Of a stretch of DNA of 55,782 bases, positions 8,866 to 16,986 are shown in pieces (within the stretch, counting starts at the first letter, position 1; each line of letters begins with the position of its first letter). Position numbers and translations under genes: made by a program. The notes beneath the pieces are model-generated. The model made no database searches. It worked only from the letters and a program-made list of their open reading frames with translations, and was not told the DNA's origin. Source of the DNA: Bacteroidales bacterium (GTDB lineage Bacteria; Bacteroidota; Bacteroidia; Bacteroidales; GCA-2748055); assembly GCA_029938715.1 (NCBI GenBank), contig JAOZUK010000010.1, forward strand, positions 1-55,782, read 5' to 3'.

Positions 8866-9861
8866 TTAGTTTATTTTTATTTGTTCGATGAATGTAGCAT
8901 TCTCTTCACCGTCAGTAACAGTAAGTGTAACAGTGTATGTGCCTTCAGTGGTATAAATGTGGGTCACTTCGGGCCGGTACTCGGTGTCAGATCCGTCCCC
9001 AAAATCCCATAGGAATCCCATAGGATATCCTTCCGGGTCATCCGATCCGTCCGCAGAAAAGGTCAATTCTTTATTTGTTTCACCCAAAGTTGGAATATCA
9101 GCCTCAATTACCGGTACCTGATTGTTTACTGGATCAGATCTGCCAAGACACCATTCCGCAGCCATGCGCACAAATTTCCAGGTAGCGGGGATGTATGAGC
9201 GTTCGGGATGAGCGACGGATAAGAACACCCGTCCCCGGCCATAAAGTGTAGTTGTCAAAGCAGGCGTGTTCCGGATGGAATCGATGGCGAGAACCCAATT
9301 GACCAGGCCGGGAACAGAGGGTTGGAAGTCGCTGCCTCCGCCATTGTAATGTATGCTCTCAAGCTCTGTAATGCTGTCGGCCACCGAAGAATGGATTAAC
9401 ACCGGATGCTCCAAATTCATATGGTAAGATCTCATGCCTCTTCCACTGCCAAAGGGCTGGTGTCCGGGAAACAAGTTTAGTTGATTCTCACGTGAGGAGG
9501 GTGTAGTCTCCACAGCAATCAATGAGCCTCCACAGGTGCCGAAATATCCCATTCCTCCGGCCACTGCCTGCCTGATATTTGCTGCTGCTGCTTCAGACGG
9601 ATTAAACTTAAAATATGGACCCCCGGCCCAATACAAAAACTTAACATTTTTAAGATCAGCTGTGGCAATCTCGTCGGTTTCCAGGGATATCTCCATCACA
9701 TAGCAGTCCAGATAAGTTTCCAGAATTTTCTTGACTGTTCTATAGGAATCCGGATTAAGCGGAGAACCTGTGAGGACAGCACATGTATCCTGTTGACTGA
9801 ACCCATTTGTTGTGATGAAAACAGAAAATAAAATGAAAAACAGGACCTTCATTAGTTTCAT
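8866..9861 (-). CDS. Secreted BPL_N (glutamine-amidotransferase-fold) protein with PKD domain
   Basis: 331 aa with a signal peptide ending near GFSQ. Residues about 25-235 have the class I amidotransferase-like fold of the BPL_N family: FLYWAGGPYF, then the nucleophile elbow YFGTCGGS with Cys110, then GRGRVFLSVAHPERS. Residues about 245-331 are a PKD domain (LTFSADGSDDPEG, FLWDFGDGS, THIYTTEGTYTVTLTV). A Cys elbow suggests hydrolase activity on an amide or glycan, but extracellular BPL_N proteins have no established substrate. It stands alone on this strand, 29 bases from the end of the FAD gene, so it has its own promoter in 9862-9973. Confidence 0.8.
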   Translation of the reverse strand: MKLMKVLFFILFSVFITTNGFSQQDTCAVLTGSPLNPDSYRTVKKILETYLDCYVMEISLETDEIATADLKNVKFLYWAGGPYFKFNPSEAAAANIRQAVAGGMGYFGTCGGSLIAVETTPSSRENQLNLFPGHQPFGSGRGMRSYHMNLEHPVLIHSSVADSITELESIHYNGGGSDFQPSVPGLVNWVLAIDSIRNTPALTTTLYGRGRVFLSVAHPERSYIPATWKFVRMAAEWCLGRSDPVNNQVPVIEADIPTLGETNKELTFSADGSDDPEGYPMGFLWDFGDGSDTEYRPEVTHIYTTEGTYTVTLTVTDGEENATFIEQIKIN

Positions 9862-9973
9862 TATTTAAATTATTAAAATTCAGTCAGCTTAAAATTAGGA
9901 ATAAGATTCCTGTCTTTCAAAACATTTTGTTTAATTTTAACGCAACGGTTTTCGGAATAAGAAATTAGCAAAT

Positions 9974-11710
9974 ATGAAAGGAAGAGATAAGTTATTATAC
10001 CTGATCCCATACATTTCGTTTTTCATTTTAACTGCATGTAATATTGAAAATCCATCGGACATGATTATAATTAATGGGAAAATCCTGACAGTGGACAAGC
10101 ATTTCACAATCGTTGAGGCCCTGGCTATTAAGGAGGACAAAATTATTGCAGTGGGATCCAACCATGAAATCAGGAAACTGGCGGACAGGAATAGTAAAAT
10201 TATTGATGCGGCTGGCAAAACAGTGATCCCCGGTATCATTGACGCCCATCTGCATCCGGAAAAGGCCTCCCTTAGCGAAATTGAAGAGACTATACCCGAT
10301 GTACATTCAATCAGCGAGCTTCTGAATTGGATAAAAGACCAGACCTCCATAAAACAGGAGGGTGAATGGATCATCTTTCCCAAGATGTTTTTTACCCGCC
10401 TGATAGATTTGCGACAACCCACCCTTTCTGAATTGGATAGTGTTGCTCCTAACCATCCGGTTTTTTTGAACGGCTCTTTTGGGGGTATGATAAACTCTGC
10501 AGCCATGCAAGTATCCGGAATTAGTGAAAAAACAGTTCATCAGGGAATTCTGAAAGACAGAAAAACAGGAAAACCAACCGGTTTTATACGCGCTTCATCC
10601 TTTACATTATTAGCACTTCCTTCCCCGAAAGAGTTATCCCCTCAAGAGAGGGAGGATGCACTGCTGGACATGTTCAAGCGCTATAACCAATACGGCATTA
10701 CCAGTTTGTGCTCAGGTTCAGGGGATTTCGAAAACTTTGCCATGTACAGGGATCTGGAAGCAGAAGATAAACTTACCATGCGGATTTATCAGAACATCCT
10801 TTTGCAGCCTGGCAGAGAAGGAAAAAAAAATATGCTTGTTGATACCATCAAAGCTTTCAACTTTGTGACTGGCGACGGTGATGAGTGGGCCCGGATCGGT
10901 GCAGTGAAAGTATATTTGGATGGTGGTATTTTAACGGGCACAGCTTATCTCCGTGAACCTTGGGGTGACAAGGCTCGTAGTATTTTTGGAATAAGAGATA
11001 CAACCTACCGGGGTGTAGTAAACTACAGTTATGAGGAGCTTCTTGCCATTGTCACAGCGGCCAATGAAAACGATTGGAAATTTACCGCACATAGTACCGG
11101 TGGCGGAGGTGTGGATCTGCTGCTTGACGTATATGAGCAAGTGAATGAACTAAAATCCATAAAGGATAGAAGGTTTTCAATTATTCATGGCAATTTCTTT
11201 ACAGACAGGGCCATCCAACGAATGAGTGAACTTGGAGTTTATGCTGATATGCAGCCAGCCTGGTTTTACAAGGATGCTGATGCCATGAAAAAAATTCTTG
11301 GAGACCATAGAATTGAAACCTTTCATCCATATCGTTCACTGCTGGATGCCGGGGTTATGGTTAACGGAGGATCTGACCATATGGTAAAGTGGGATGCAGA
11401 TGCATCTATCAATCCCTATAATCCTTTCCTGGCAATGTGGACAGTGGTGACACGAACCACTGAACGTAAAACAGTAATTATGCCTACGGAAGCCATCACC
11501 CGGGAGGAAGCACTGAGAATGTATACCATCAATAACGCTTATGCTTCCTTTGAAGAATCCATAAAAGGATCGCTGGAGCCAGGGAAACTGGCTGATCTGG
11601 CCATTCTCTCCCATGATTTTCTGGACTGTCCGGTGGATCAGATCAGGAATATTCAATCGGAACTAACCATAGTGGGTGGAAAGATTGTCTACTCCTCAGA
11701 CGGAAAGTGA
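9974..11710 (+). CDS. Exported amidohydrolase (YtcJ-like, amidohydrolase_3 family) lipoprotein
   Basis: 578 aa with lipobox LTAC at about residue 16. Metal and catalytic motifs of the amidohydrolase superfamily appear in order: IPGIIDAHLHPE (HxH), KVYLDGGILTG, FTAHSTGG (His), IIHGNFF (His) and VNGGSDHMV (Asp), with the typical small beta-sandwich built from both ends (MIIINGKILTVD at the start, LADLAILSHD at the end). This family hydrolyses amide or C-N bonds in small molecules. A membrane-anchored copy in a glycan locus might remove N-acyl groups or free amino acids, but this is inference. It is a single-gene unit, converging with the CBM9 gene 8 bases downstream. Confidence 0.85.
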   Translation: MKGRDKLLYLIPYISFFILTACNIENPSDMIIINGKILTVDKHFTIVEALAIKEDKIIAVGSNHEIRKLADRNSKIIDAAGKTVIPGIIDAHLHPEKASLSEIEETIPDVHSISELLNWIKDQTSIKQEGEWIIFPKMFFTRLIDLRQPTLSELDSVAPNHPVFLNGSFGGMINSAAMQVSGISEKTVHQGILKDRKTGKPTGFIRASSFTLLALPSPKELSPQEREDALLDMFKRYNQYGITSLCSGSGDFENFAMYRDLEAEDKLTMRIYQNILLQPGREGKKNMLVDTIKAFNFVTGDGDEWARIGAVKVYLDGGILTGTAYLREPWGDKARSIFGIRDTTYRGVVNYSYEELLAIVTAANENDWKFTAHSTGGGGVDLLLDVYEQVNELKSIKDRRFSIIHGNFFTDRAIQRMSELGVYADMQPAWFYKDADAMKKILGDHRIETFHPYRSLLDAGVMVNGGSDHMVKWDADASINPYNPFLAMWTVVTRTTERKTVIMPTEAITREEALRMYTINNAYASFEESIKGSLEPGKLADLAILSHDFLDCPVDQIRNIQSELTIVGGKIVYSSDGK

Positions 11711-11718
11711 CATCATCT

Positions 11719-12456
11719 CTATTCAAAGATGAAAGTGCCATATTTATTGTATTCATGAAAAGACCCTGACGTCTTTTGCCACGAAAAATGTGTCGGGCCC
11801 TGGTCATAATCAATCCTGTACATGTTTGCCCTCCATTTCGCACCTGGTTCCGGGGGTACATTCGGCAAAGGGTTGAGAAGCTTGTAAGGAATGAAAAATT
11901 CAGCCATCCACGCTTTAATAGAAGCATTTTGCTCTTTGGACCCACCCCTGGTGGAGGTTGCATGCCGGGTTCTTTTGTCCCCTTCATAGTGCCACGGAAG
12001 CCAGCCAAAGAAATCACCCTTATAATTTGGCACTATGATGGGAAGTTCATAATTGAGTGGTGAAATTTCATACTCAAAGTAGACAGGGAAATCCTCTTCA
12101 GTCCATAGAAATACTTCAACCACATCTTCATTCCACAGATCCAGATTATCCTCTTTCATTGAAGCAGTCAGGACTTTATCCTCACAGTCGAAAAGAAAAT
12201 AGATCCCTGTTTCAGAGTAGAGAACTTTAGCTCTGGTAAGGTAAGTATCCGTTTTTTCTATTCTTTGTGGAATATCGATCCATTCCGTCTGGCTCCAGGG
12301 TTCAGCACTTCCATCTCCTGTGACCTCAAAATCCTCACATCTGGTGATGATAATTTCAGTGTCTCCGGATTTTTTTTCCGATGATCTGTCATGGAGTCCT
12401 TCCCCGTTCGCCATAAAAGGGATGAGCATTAATGGTAAGATTAGTTTCTTGATCAT
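11719..12456 (-). CDS. CBM9-like carbohydrate-binding protein
   Basis: 245 aa with a short signal peptide (LPLMLIPFMANG). The body is a single beta-sandwich of the carbohydrate-binding family 9-like type: FEVTGDGSAEPWSQTEWIDI, ETGIYFLFDCEDK, LWNEDVVEVFLWTEE, FFIPYKLL, KWRANMYRIDY, HFSWQKT. Proteins of this group often occur as solitary exported modules in glycan loci and are presumed sugar-binding. The gene begins 4 bases after the alpha-galactosidase-like gene ends, so it is the last gene of the minus-strand operon. Confidence 0.75.
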   Translation of the reverse strand: MIKKLILPLMLIPFMANGEGLHDRSSEKKSGDTEIIITRCEDFEVTGDGSAEPWSQTEWIDIPQRIEKTDTYLTRAKVLYSETGIYFLFDCEDKVLTASMKEDNLDLWNEDVVEVFLWTEEDFPVYFEYEISPLNYELPIIVPNYKGDFFGWLPWHYEGDKRTRHATSTRGGSKEQNASIKAWMAEFFIPYKLLNPLPNVPPEPGAKWRANMYRIDYDQGPTHFSWQKTSGSFHEYNKYGTFIFE

Positions 12457-12460
12457 AGTC

Positions 12461-14659
12461 TTATTCTTTGTCGTAAGGTATGCATTCTACAAGTAGATGT
12501 TCTGTAAAAGTAGCCGGCAAGATTCCAATGGGTCCTGTAACCGAACCAAGCTCTTGCTCATTTACGTAGTCATACACTTTATACTTTTTTTCATCCAGTC
12601 CCCTTAGCTCAATCTCACCATCCCACTCCTTCTGGTAGAATGCATAGTATAGTATCTCTCCCTTTTGAATGACATGCGATTCGGGTTTGTCATAGATAAT
12701 ATCATAAAGATTCAGGTAGGTTCCTTTGCTGAGCATCTTCTCATTGTAGAGCCCGAACCATTTTTGCCAGTGTTTCTCCCGTTCTCCTGACAATTGCATA
12801 TTCTCGGGTCCGCCGGGCCAGGTAAACTTTGTGCCGATCACGCCACCCGGACCCATGGAAGTTGCAAAATCCTGTCCAACCTTTGCTGTATCGCTCTTGT
12901 CATTCATATCCACCTCCAACCGGATATGCTCAACATGGTCGGTATAGGCAGGAGCATTGGGTCCCCATAGGGCTTTTATGACTTTAACACGTCGCCTGGA
13001 CTGTTCAACACTGGTGGGATCAGATACCACAGGCTGGTCGGTGTAGATGGATTGAAAGAAATCCTGGGTTGTTCCACAGTTACAGATTTCGGTCACTGAA
13101 TAGGGTTTAATCGCTTTGGAGGTCTCATAGATTGACTGTAACATTTTTGGCAAATCTTCATAAGACTCTTCAGGACGCTTATGGTTGTGGGCCGGATTAT
13201 AACAGGGAGGTACCACATAGTAAGCATCCAATTTATGTCCGTCAAAGCCCCAATCACCGATAAATCTGGTGGTCAATTCTTTCATGTATTCCTGAACTTC
13301 AGGAACACTCGGACAAAACTGGTACATATCACGGCAGTCCCTCGGATAGTTGCCATCTTCATCCATAATCAACCACTCCGGATGATCTTTGACTATTTGT
13401 GCGCTTCCCGGATCCACAGAACCACCCCATGAAAGCATTTTTTCAGGTTGGACCGGAGTAGGTGCCCACCATATTTTTACTTTAAATCCCTGTTGATGAA
13501 GTGAATCTACAAATTCCTTTATTTGTTGCTCCCCACCGGGAAACGTAAAATCCCTGATATTCCAGTCTCCATATTTATCCCACCACCTGTCGTCGATAAC
13601 CACCCATTTAATTCCCAGTTCCTTTAACTTGGGAAGTGTTCCGTAAATATCATCCAGGGAGAAATCGGTCAGGTAGCCCCAACCACACCAGATAGCCTCA
13701 TGAGCCTCTTCAGAAGGTTCTTTTTGTTGTTGCCCCAAATCTGCCAGAAGCTTTGAATAAGTATTTAGGGGATCGAAGAAATCGCCTGTGTGCACCATCA
13801 CTGCTGTTTGTAAGGACTGATAGCTCTCTCCCGGGGATATTTCATGATTGCCCCTTTTAAGAACAGCCATGCTTACCTCCTTATCAGCCTCAACTTTTAC
13901 CGGGAAAGAAACCAGTTGTGGCCGGGTCTCCAGGTGGGCGATAGCCATGCCCGATTTGTTATTCCAGAGGTCCACCAAGGGTACACCCCCGCCAGTCTTT
14001 GTCTCCGGCTGAACACCCATCCAGTTGTCCTGTTGGAATTCATCCTCAATTTTAAGAATATAATCGAAACCCCAGGCAATGGAGGCACCCTGGAATGACC
14101 AGAAATCGAAAGGCCGGTTGCCAGGCTGATCACGGGTGGCATCCAGGCGATAGTAGTTACAATAATCCATTTCAATGATTAGGTCGGAGGTGCCAAGGTT
14201 TTTATAAGATGCCGAGCTTATAGCGATTTCAGGGTATTGATCATATAATTCTGTGCTCAGAGTTTTTTCAATCCGGGTACCATCAGAACAAACTGCAATG
14301 CCTGTAATCACCATTCTTCTTCCCAACCCAAAAGCTGTTTCAATGCTTTCAACATTGATTTTGTCATAATCCACAAGAAAATCGGTTAGCTCCTGGCCAT
14401 CAATGACAATAAAATGGCTTGGTTTGCTTAACCCTTTCTCCCTGTCAATATCATTCAATGAAATTGATTCGCCCCTGTTATGGACTTCGCAGTACATATG
14501 TTTATCGAATTTCAGTTCAATCTCTGAATTACGGAACCATATATCACCATCTTTTTTAAAAGAAAAATCCTTTTCTGATTTCAGACAGGAGCTTATACTC
14601 AGGCAAATACTGACTACAAGAAACAATGAAGCTTTCATCTCGTTACTGTGTTTATGCAT
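12461..14659 (-). CDS. Alpha-galactosidase-like glycoside hydrolase (GH36/GH27 clan D type) lipoprotein
   Basis: 732 aa with lipobox SISSC (Cys25). The N-terminal beta-supersandwich (about 30-310) precedes a TIM barrel (about 320-640): IKWVVIDDRWW, KVKIWWAPT, WGFDGHKLDAYY with probable nucleophile Asp478, and VVSDPTS with probable acid/base Asp547. A C-terminal beta domain follows. Clan D enzymes release alpha-galactose or alpha-N-acetylgalactosamine from non-reducing ends. ATG at 14659 overlaps the preceding stop (TAATG); ATG at 14638 gives a more compact signal peptide and is a real alternative. It is the middle gene of a three-gene operon. The exact GH family and sugar are not certain. Confidence 0.8.
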   Translation of the reverse strand: MHKHSNEMKASLFLVVSICLSISSCLKSEKDFSFKKDGDIWFRNSEIELKFDKHMYCEVHNRGESISLNDIDREKGLSKPSHFIVIDGQELTDFLVDYDKINVESIETAFGLGRRMVITGIAVCSDGTRIEKTLSTELYDQYPEIAISSASYKNLGTSDLIIEMDYCNYYRLDATRDQPGNRPFDFWSFQGASIAWGFDYILKIEDEFQQDNWMGVQPETKTGGGVPLVDLWNNKSGMAIAHLETRPQLVSFPVKVEADKEVSMAVLKRGNHEISPGESYQSLQTAVMVHTGDFFDPLNTYSKLLADLGQQQKEPSEEAHEAIWCGWGYLTDFSLDDIYGTLPKLKELGIKWVVIDDRWWDKYGDWNIRDFTFPGGEQQIKEFVDSLHQQGFKVKIWWAPTPVQPEKMLSWGGSVDPGSAQIVKDHPEWLIMDEDGNYPRDCRDMYQFCPSVPEVQEYMKELTTRFIGDWGFDGHKLDAYYVVPPCYNPAHNHKRPEESYEDLPKMLQSIYETSKAIKPYSVTEICNCGTTQDFFQSIYTDQPVVSDPTSVEQSRRRVKVIKALWGPNAPAYTDHVEHIRLEVDMNDKSDTAKVGQDFATSMGPGGVIGTKFTWPGGPENMQLSGEREKHWQKWFGLYNEKMLSKGTYLNLYDIIYDKPESHVIQKGEILYYAFYQKEWDGEIELRGLDEKKYKVYDYVNEQELGSVTGPIGILPATFTEHLLVECIPYDKE

Positions 14660-16836
14660 TAATTTGTTTTAAAATTTATTTTCCTCACAGAAAAACAGTC
14701 ATCACCCGAAAACAGGTAATGGCAGGTTTTACCATCATCACTCATCCACTTTGTGGGAATACTGGCTGTTTCACCCGGACCCATATCCCAATCCATTGTA
14801 TAATATACGGTTTTCCATGGCCCCCATGGTTCAGAAGCTTCAAATATTCCTAACCCGCCATCGAATCGAGGGCCCCTGGAAGTTCCCCTGGATGATACGG
14901 GAATGATCTGGCACCATAAATATCTGTCCAGCCCCTTATTGTATGTAACACCAGAGCGGTAGCATCTTCCCGGATTGATAAATACCGCTTCTCTCTTGTT
15001 GTAATCCTCTGACCAAAAGGGCTTACCATTTATGCCATATCCAGCAAAATAGGTATAGTTGTCCCGCTCTTTTATTCTGTTTTTGGGAACCCGGGCAAGG
15101 ATCATCGCGTCACTCGCCTTATAAGCACTCTCCTCGTCATGAGAATAGACATATACATAGTTATCCCTGGCACCTTCGTAATCTTTACCATAGTTCAGGA
15201 ATGTGGGACAGCCAAATCCGGATGTAAATTTCCACACTGCCCACTCCCAGGTTTTGCCGTAATCATCGGACCAGGCCAGCTGTGAATTGTCTCTGTTTCT
15301 GATCAGCATATACAAAGTGCCGTCCACCATCAACATTCCACTTGCTTTTGGACCGTATCTTCCATCCCCCACCCGTTCACCGGACCTGGTCCGGATATTG
15401 GAGCCTTCTATATCTGGTGGATTCCCTTCTATCCTGCAAATTCCCAGGCTGAGTTTTATTTCGGTGTTTGGAATAAAGCCCTTACCGTCTCCATATACGG
15501 TATACAGATGATCATCCCCGGCCCATGTAGCAGGCCAGTTATCACTCCCACTGGCCAAACGTATAACGGATTCCTCGGGGGCAAATTCTACAGTAGTTAT
15601 CAGATCGCTTTTAGGATAAGGAGGTTCTTCAATGGCTTCCATCACAGGATTAAACAGAAATAGTTCCATTCCCATACGTGCGCTGTCTCCTTTTGAGTGG
15701 CCATACAATTGATCTCCGAATCGTACAACGATCAGATCCAGGCTGGGGACAACCAGTAGAAGCTGATCCTGGGCTCCGGAGCCGGCAAATGCATCGCGGG
15801 GCAAATGTTTCCAGATGCCTCCATAGTTACTGTACCAACCAAGGGTTGTGGCCAGGTATGGATTATCATTGGTTCTTTGATCAAGTTCAAAGTCCATATT
15901 GTTTGTGGGTTCAAATCTGACAGCTTCCTCTACCAGGGATGAATCGATCAGTTGCTTTCCCTGCCAGTTACCTTTGCGTAACATCAGGCGGCCTACCCTG
16001 GCCACAGTATTGGCTGTAAAGCTGCCTCCACCCCAACCCGGAACCAGGGGGAGACCATCCACCGCAAAAGTCTTATCATAGCCTAATGAATATTCCTTAT
16101 CGTCAATGCCAATGGGACGGTAGATCTTCTCTTGCAGATAGGTCCGGATATCCTTCTGATCGGTCTCCTGAATGGCTGCTGTCACTGCATAATTCAACAT
16201 GGCTATGCCCGGATTGCTATATGCGAATCTTTTTCCCGGACTGCTCAGAATGGGAGCACTGTCACGTGATACGGAAAACGGCTCAGGATCCTGTCTCCAG
16301 AACTGACCTTTCCATCCAGGTAAATCCATATGGGTATGTAATCCTTTTGCGATCATCTCTCCTGCTTCCTCATTTGAAACCTCCGCATCTTCCATCCCAG
16401 AGGTATGTCCGGCCAGTTGCCTGATGGTTATCATGGATTTTACATAATTATCTTTCCATTGTGGAATATAATGACAGGCTGGTTCGTCGGGATCTATTAA
16501 ACCATCATTCATTGCTGTTAGCAGAGACATTCCTGAAACGATCGCTTTTGCAAGGGAGGCTGTATAGTGACCCCTTACTGAATCTTCATACCCTTGGGCA
16601 AACCAGCTGCAAACCACCTTATCATTTCTGATGATCATCAATTTTTTTGTACCCCTGGCCGACAGATCTTTGATCAGGGCATCCAGTTTTTCAGATGACA
16701 TACCCTGGCTCTCCGGTTGCTCATAGGTCCATTGGAACACTTCAGGTTCTGAGGATATATTGCTCTGGTCACCCTGCTCTTTACAGGAAGAACTGGATAA
16801 AATAGTCAAAATGGCAAGAATCTGGTAAGTTCTCAT
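14659..16836 (-). CDS. Serine beta-lactamase-family hydrolase fused to a DUF4185 domain
   Basis: 725-aa lipoprotein (lipobox Cys18). Residues about 35-400 are a class C beta-lactamase/penicillin-binding-like serine hydrolase: Ser94-x-x-Lys97 in TASLAKAI, Tyr206-Ser-Asn208, and AGSGAQDQ in place of the usual KTG or HTG. Secreted members act as esterases or D-amino-acid peptidases more often than as true beta-lactamases. Residues about 425-725 match DUF4185, a propeller-like domain of unknown role related in look to sialidase-type propellers: SDNWPATWAGDDHLYTVYGDG, YGPKASGMLMVDGTLYM, LAWSDDYGKTWEW. First gene of the minus-strand operon, with its promoter in 16837-16986. Confidence 0.8.
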   Translation of the reverse strand: MRTYQILAILTILSSSSCKEQGDQSNISSEPEVFQWTYEQPESQGMSSEKLDALIKDLSARGTKKLMIIRNDKVVCSWFAQGYEDSVRGHYTASLAKAIVSGMSLLTAMNDGLIDPDEPACHYIPQWKDNYVKSMITIRQLAGHTSGMEDAEVSNEEAGEMIAKGLHTHMDLPGWKGQFWRQDPEPFSVSRDSAPILSSPGKRFAYSNPGIAMLNYAVTAAIQETDQKDIRTYLQEKIYRPIGIDDKEYSLGYDKTFAVDGLPLVPGWGGGSFTANTVARVGRLMLRKGNWQGKQLIDSSLVEEAVRFEPTNNMDFELDQRTNDNPYLATTLGWYSNYGGIWKHLPRDAFAGSGAQDQLLLVVPSLDLIVVRFGDQLYGHSKGDSARMGMELFLFNPVMEAIEEPPYPKSDLITTVEFAPEESVIRLASGSDNWPATWAGDDHLYTVYGDGKGFIPNTEIKLSLGICRIEGNPPDIEGSNIRTRSGERVGDGRYGPKASGMLMVDGTLYMLIRNRDNSQLAWSDDYGKTWEWAVWKFTSGFGCPTFLNYGKDYEGARDNYVYVYSHDEESAYKASDAMILARVPKNRIKERDNYTYFAGYGINGKPFWSEDYNKREAVFINPGRCYRSGVTYNKGLDRYLWCQIIPVSSRGTSRGPRFDGGLGIFEASEPWGPWKTVYYTMDWDMGPGETASIPTKWMSDDGKTCHYLFSGDDCFSVRKINFKTN

Positions 16837-16911
16837 GTATGCTTCATTTGTAATAAAAAGGATACGTAAAGAAAGAATTTATCGCAAATAAGGAAATGTC
16901 TAACTAAAATG

Positions 16912-16919
16912 CAAATTTA
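16912..16919 (-). promoter_or_regulatory. Candidate -7 element for the beta-lactamase/DUF4185 operon
   Basis: On the minus strand this reads TAAATTTG, matching the Bacteroidota -7 consensus TAnnTTTG, about 75 bases upstream of the start codon. No good TTTG partner was found at the expected distance, so the call is weak. Confidence 0.3.
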
Positions 16920-16934
16920 GTAAGTTTTTGACTG

Positions 16935-16962
16935 TTTGAATCAATGAATATTAATATATTTG
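16935..16962 (+). promoter_or_regulatory. Candidate promoter for the GH20/GH88 operon
   Basis: TATATTTG at 16955-16962 is an exact Bacteroidota -7 match. TTTG occurs at 16935-16938 (16-base spacer, shorter than the usual 19-21) and at 16927-16930 (24-base spacer). Transcription would begin near 16968, about 19 bases before ATG 16987. This argues against translation from the upstream TTG at 16960, which lies inside the element. Confidence 0.4.
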
Positions 16963-16986
16963 AAGAATCGGTTTAATTCTGATTCA

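Noticed and set aside
9937-10506. 189-codon open frame antisense to the amidohydrolase
   Set aside because: It overlaps a clear gene with intact metal motifs and shows no signal or family pattern.
14659-16836. Antibiotic-resistance beta-lactamase
   Set aside because: It is a lipoprotein fused to DUF4185 inside a glycan operon and lacks the KTG motif; an esterase or peptidase role is more likely.
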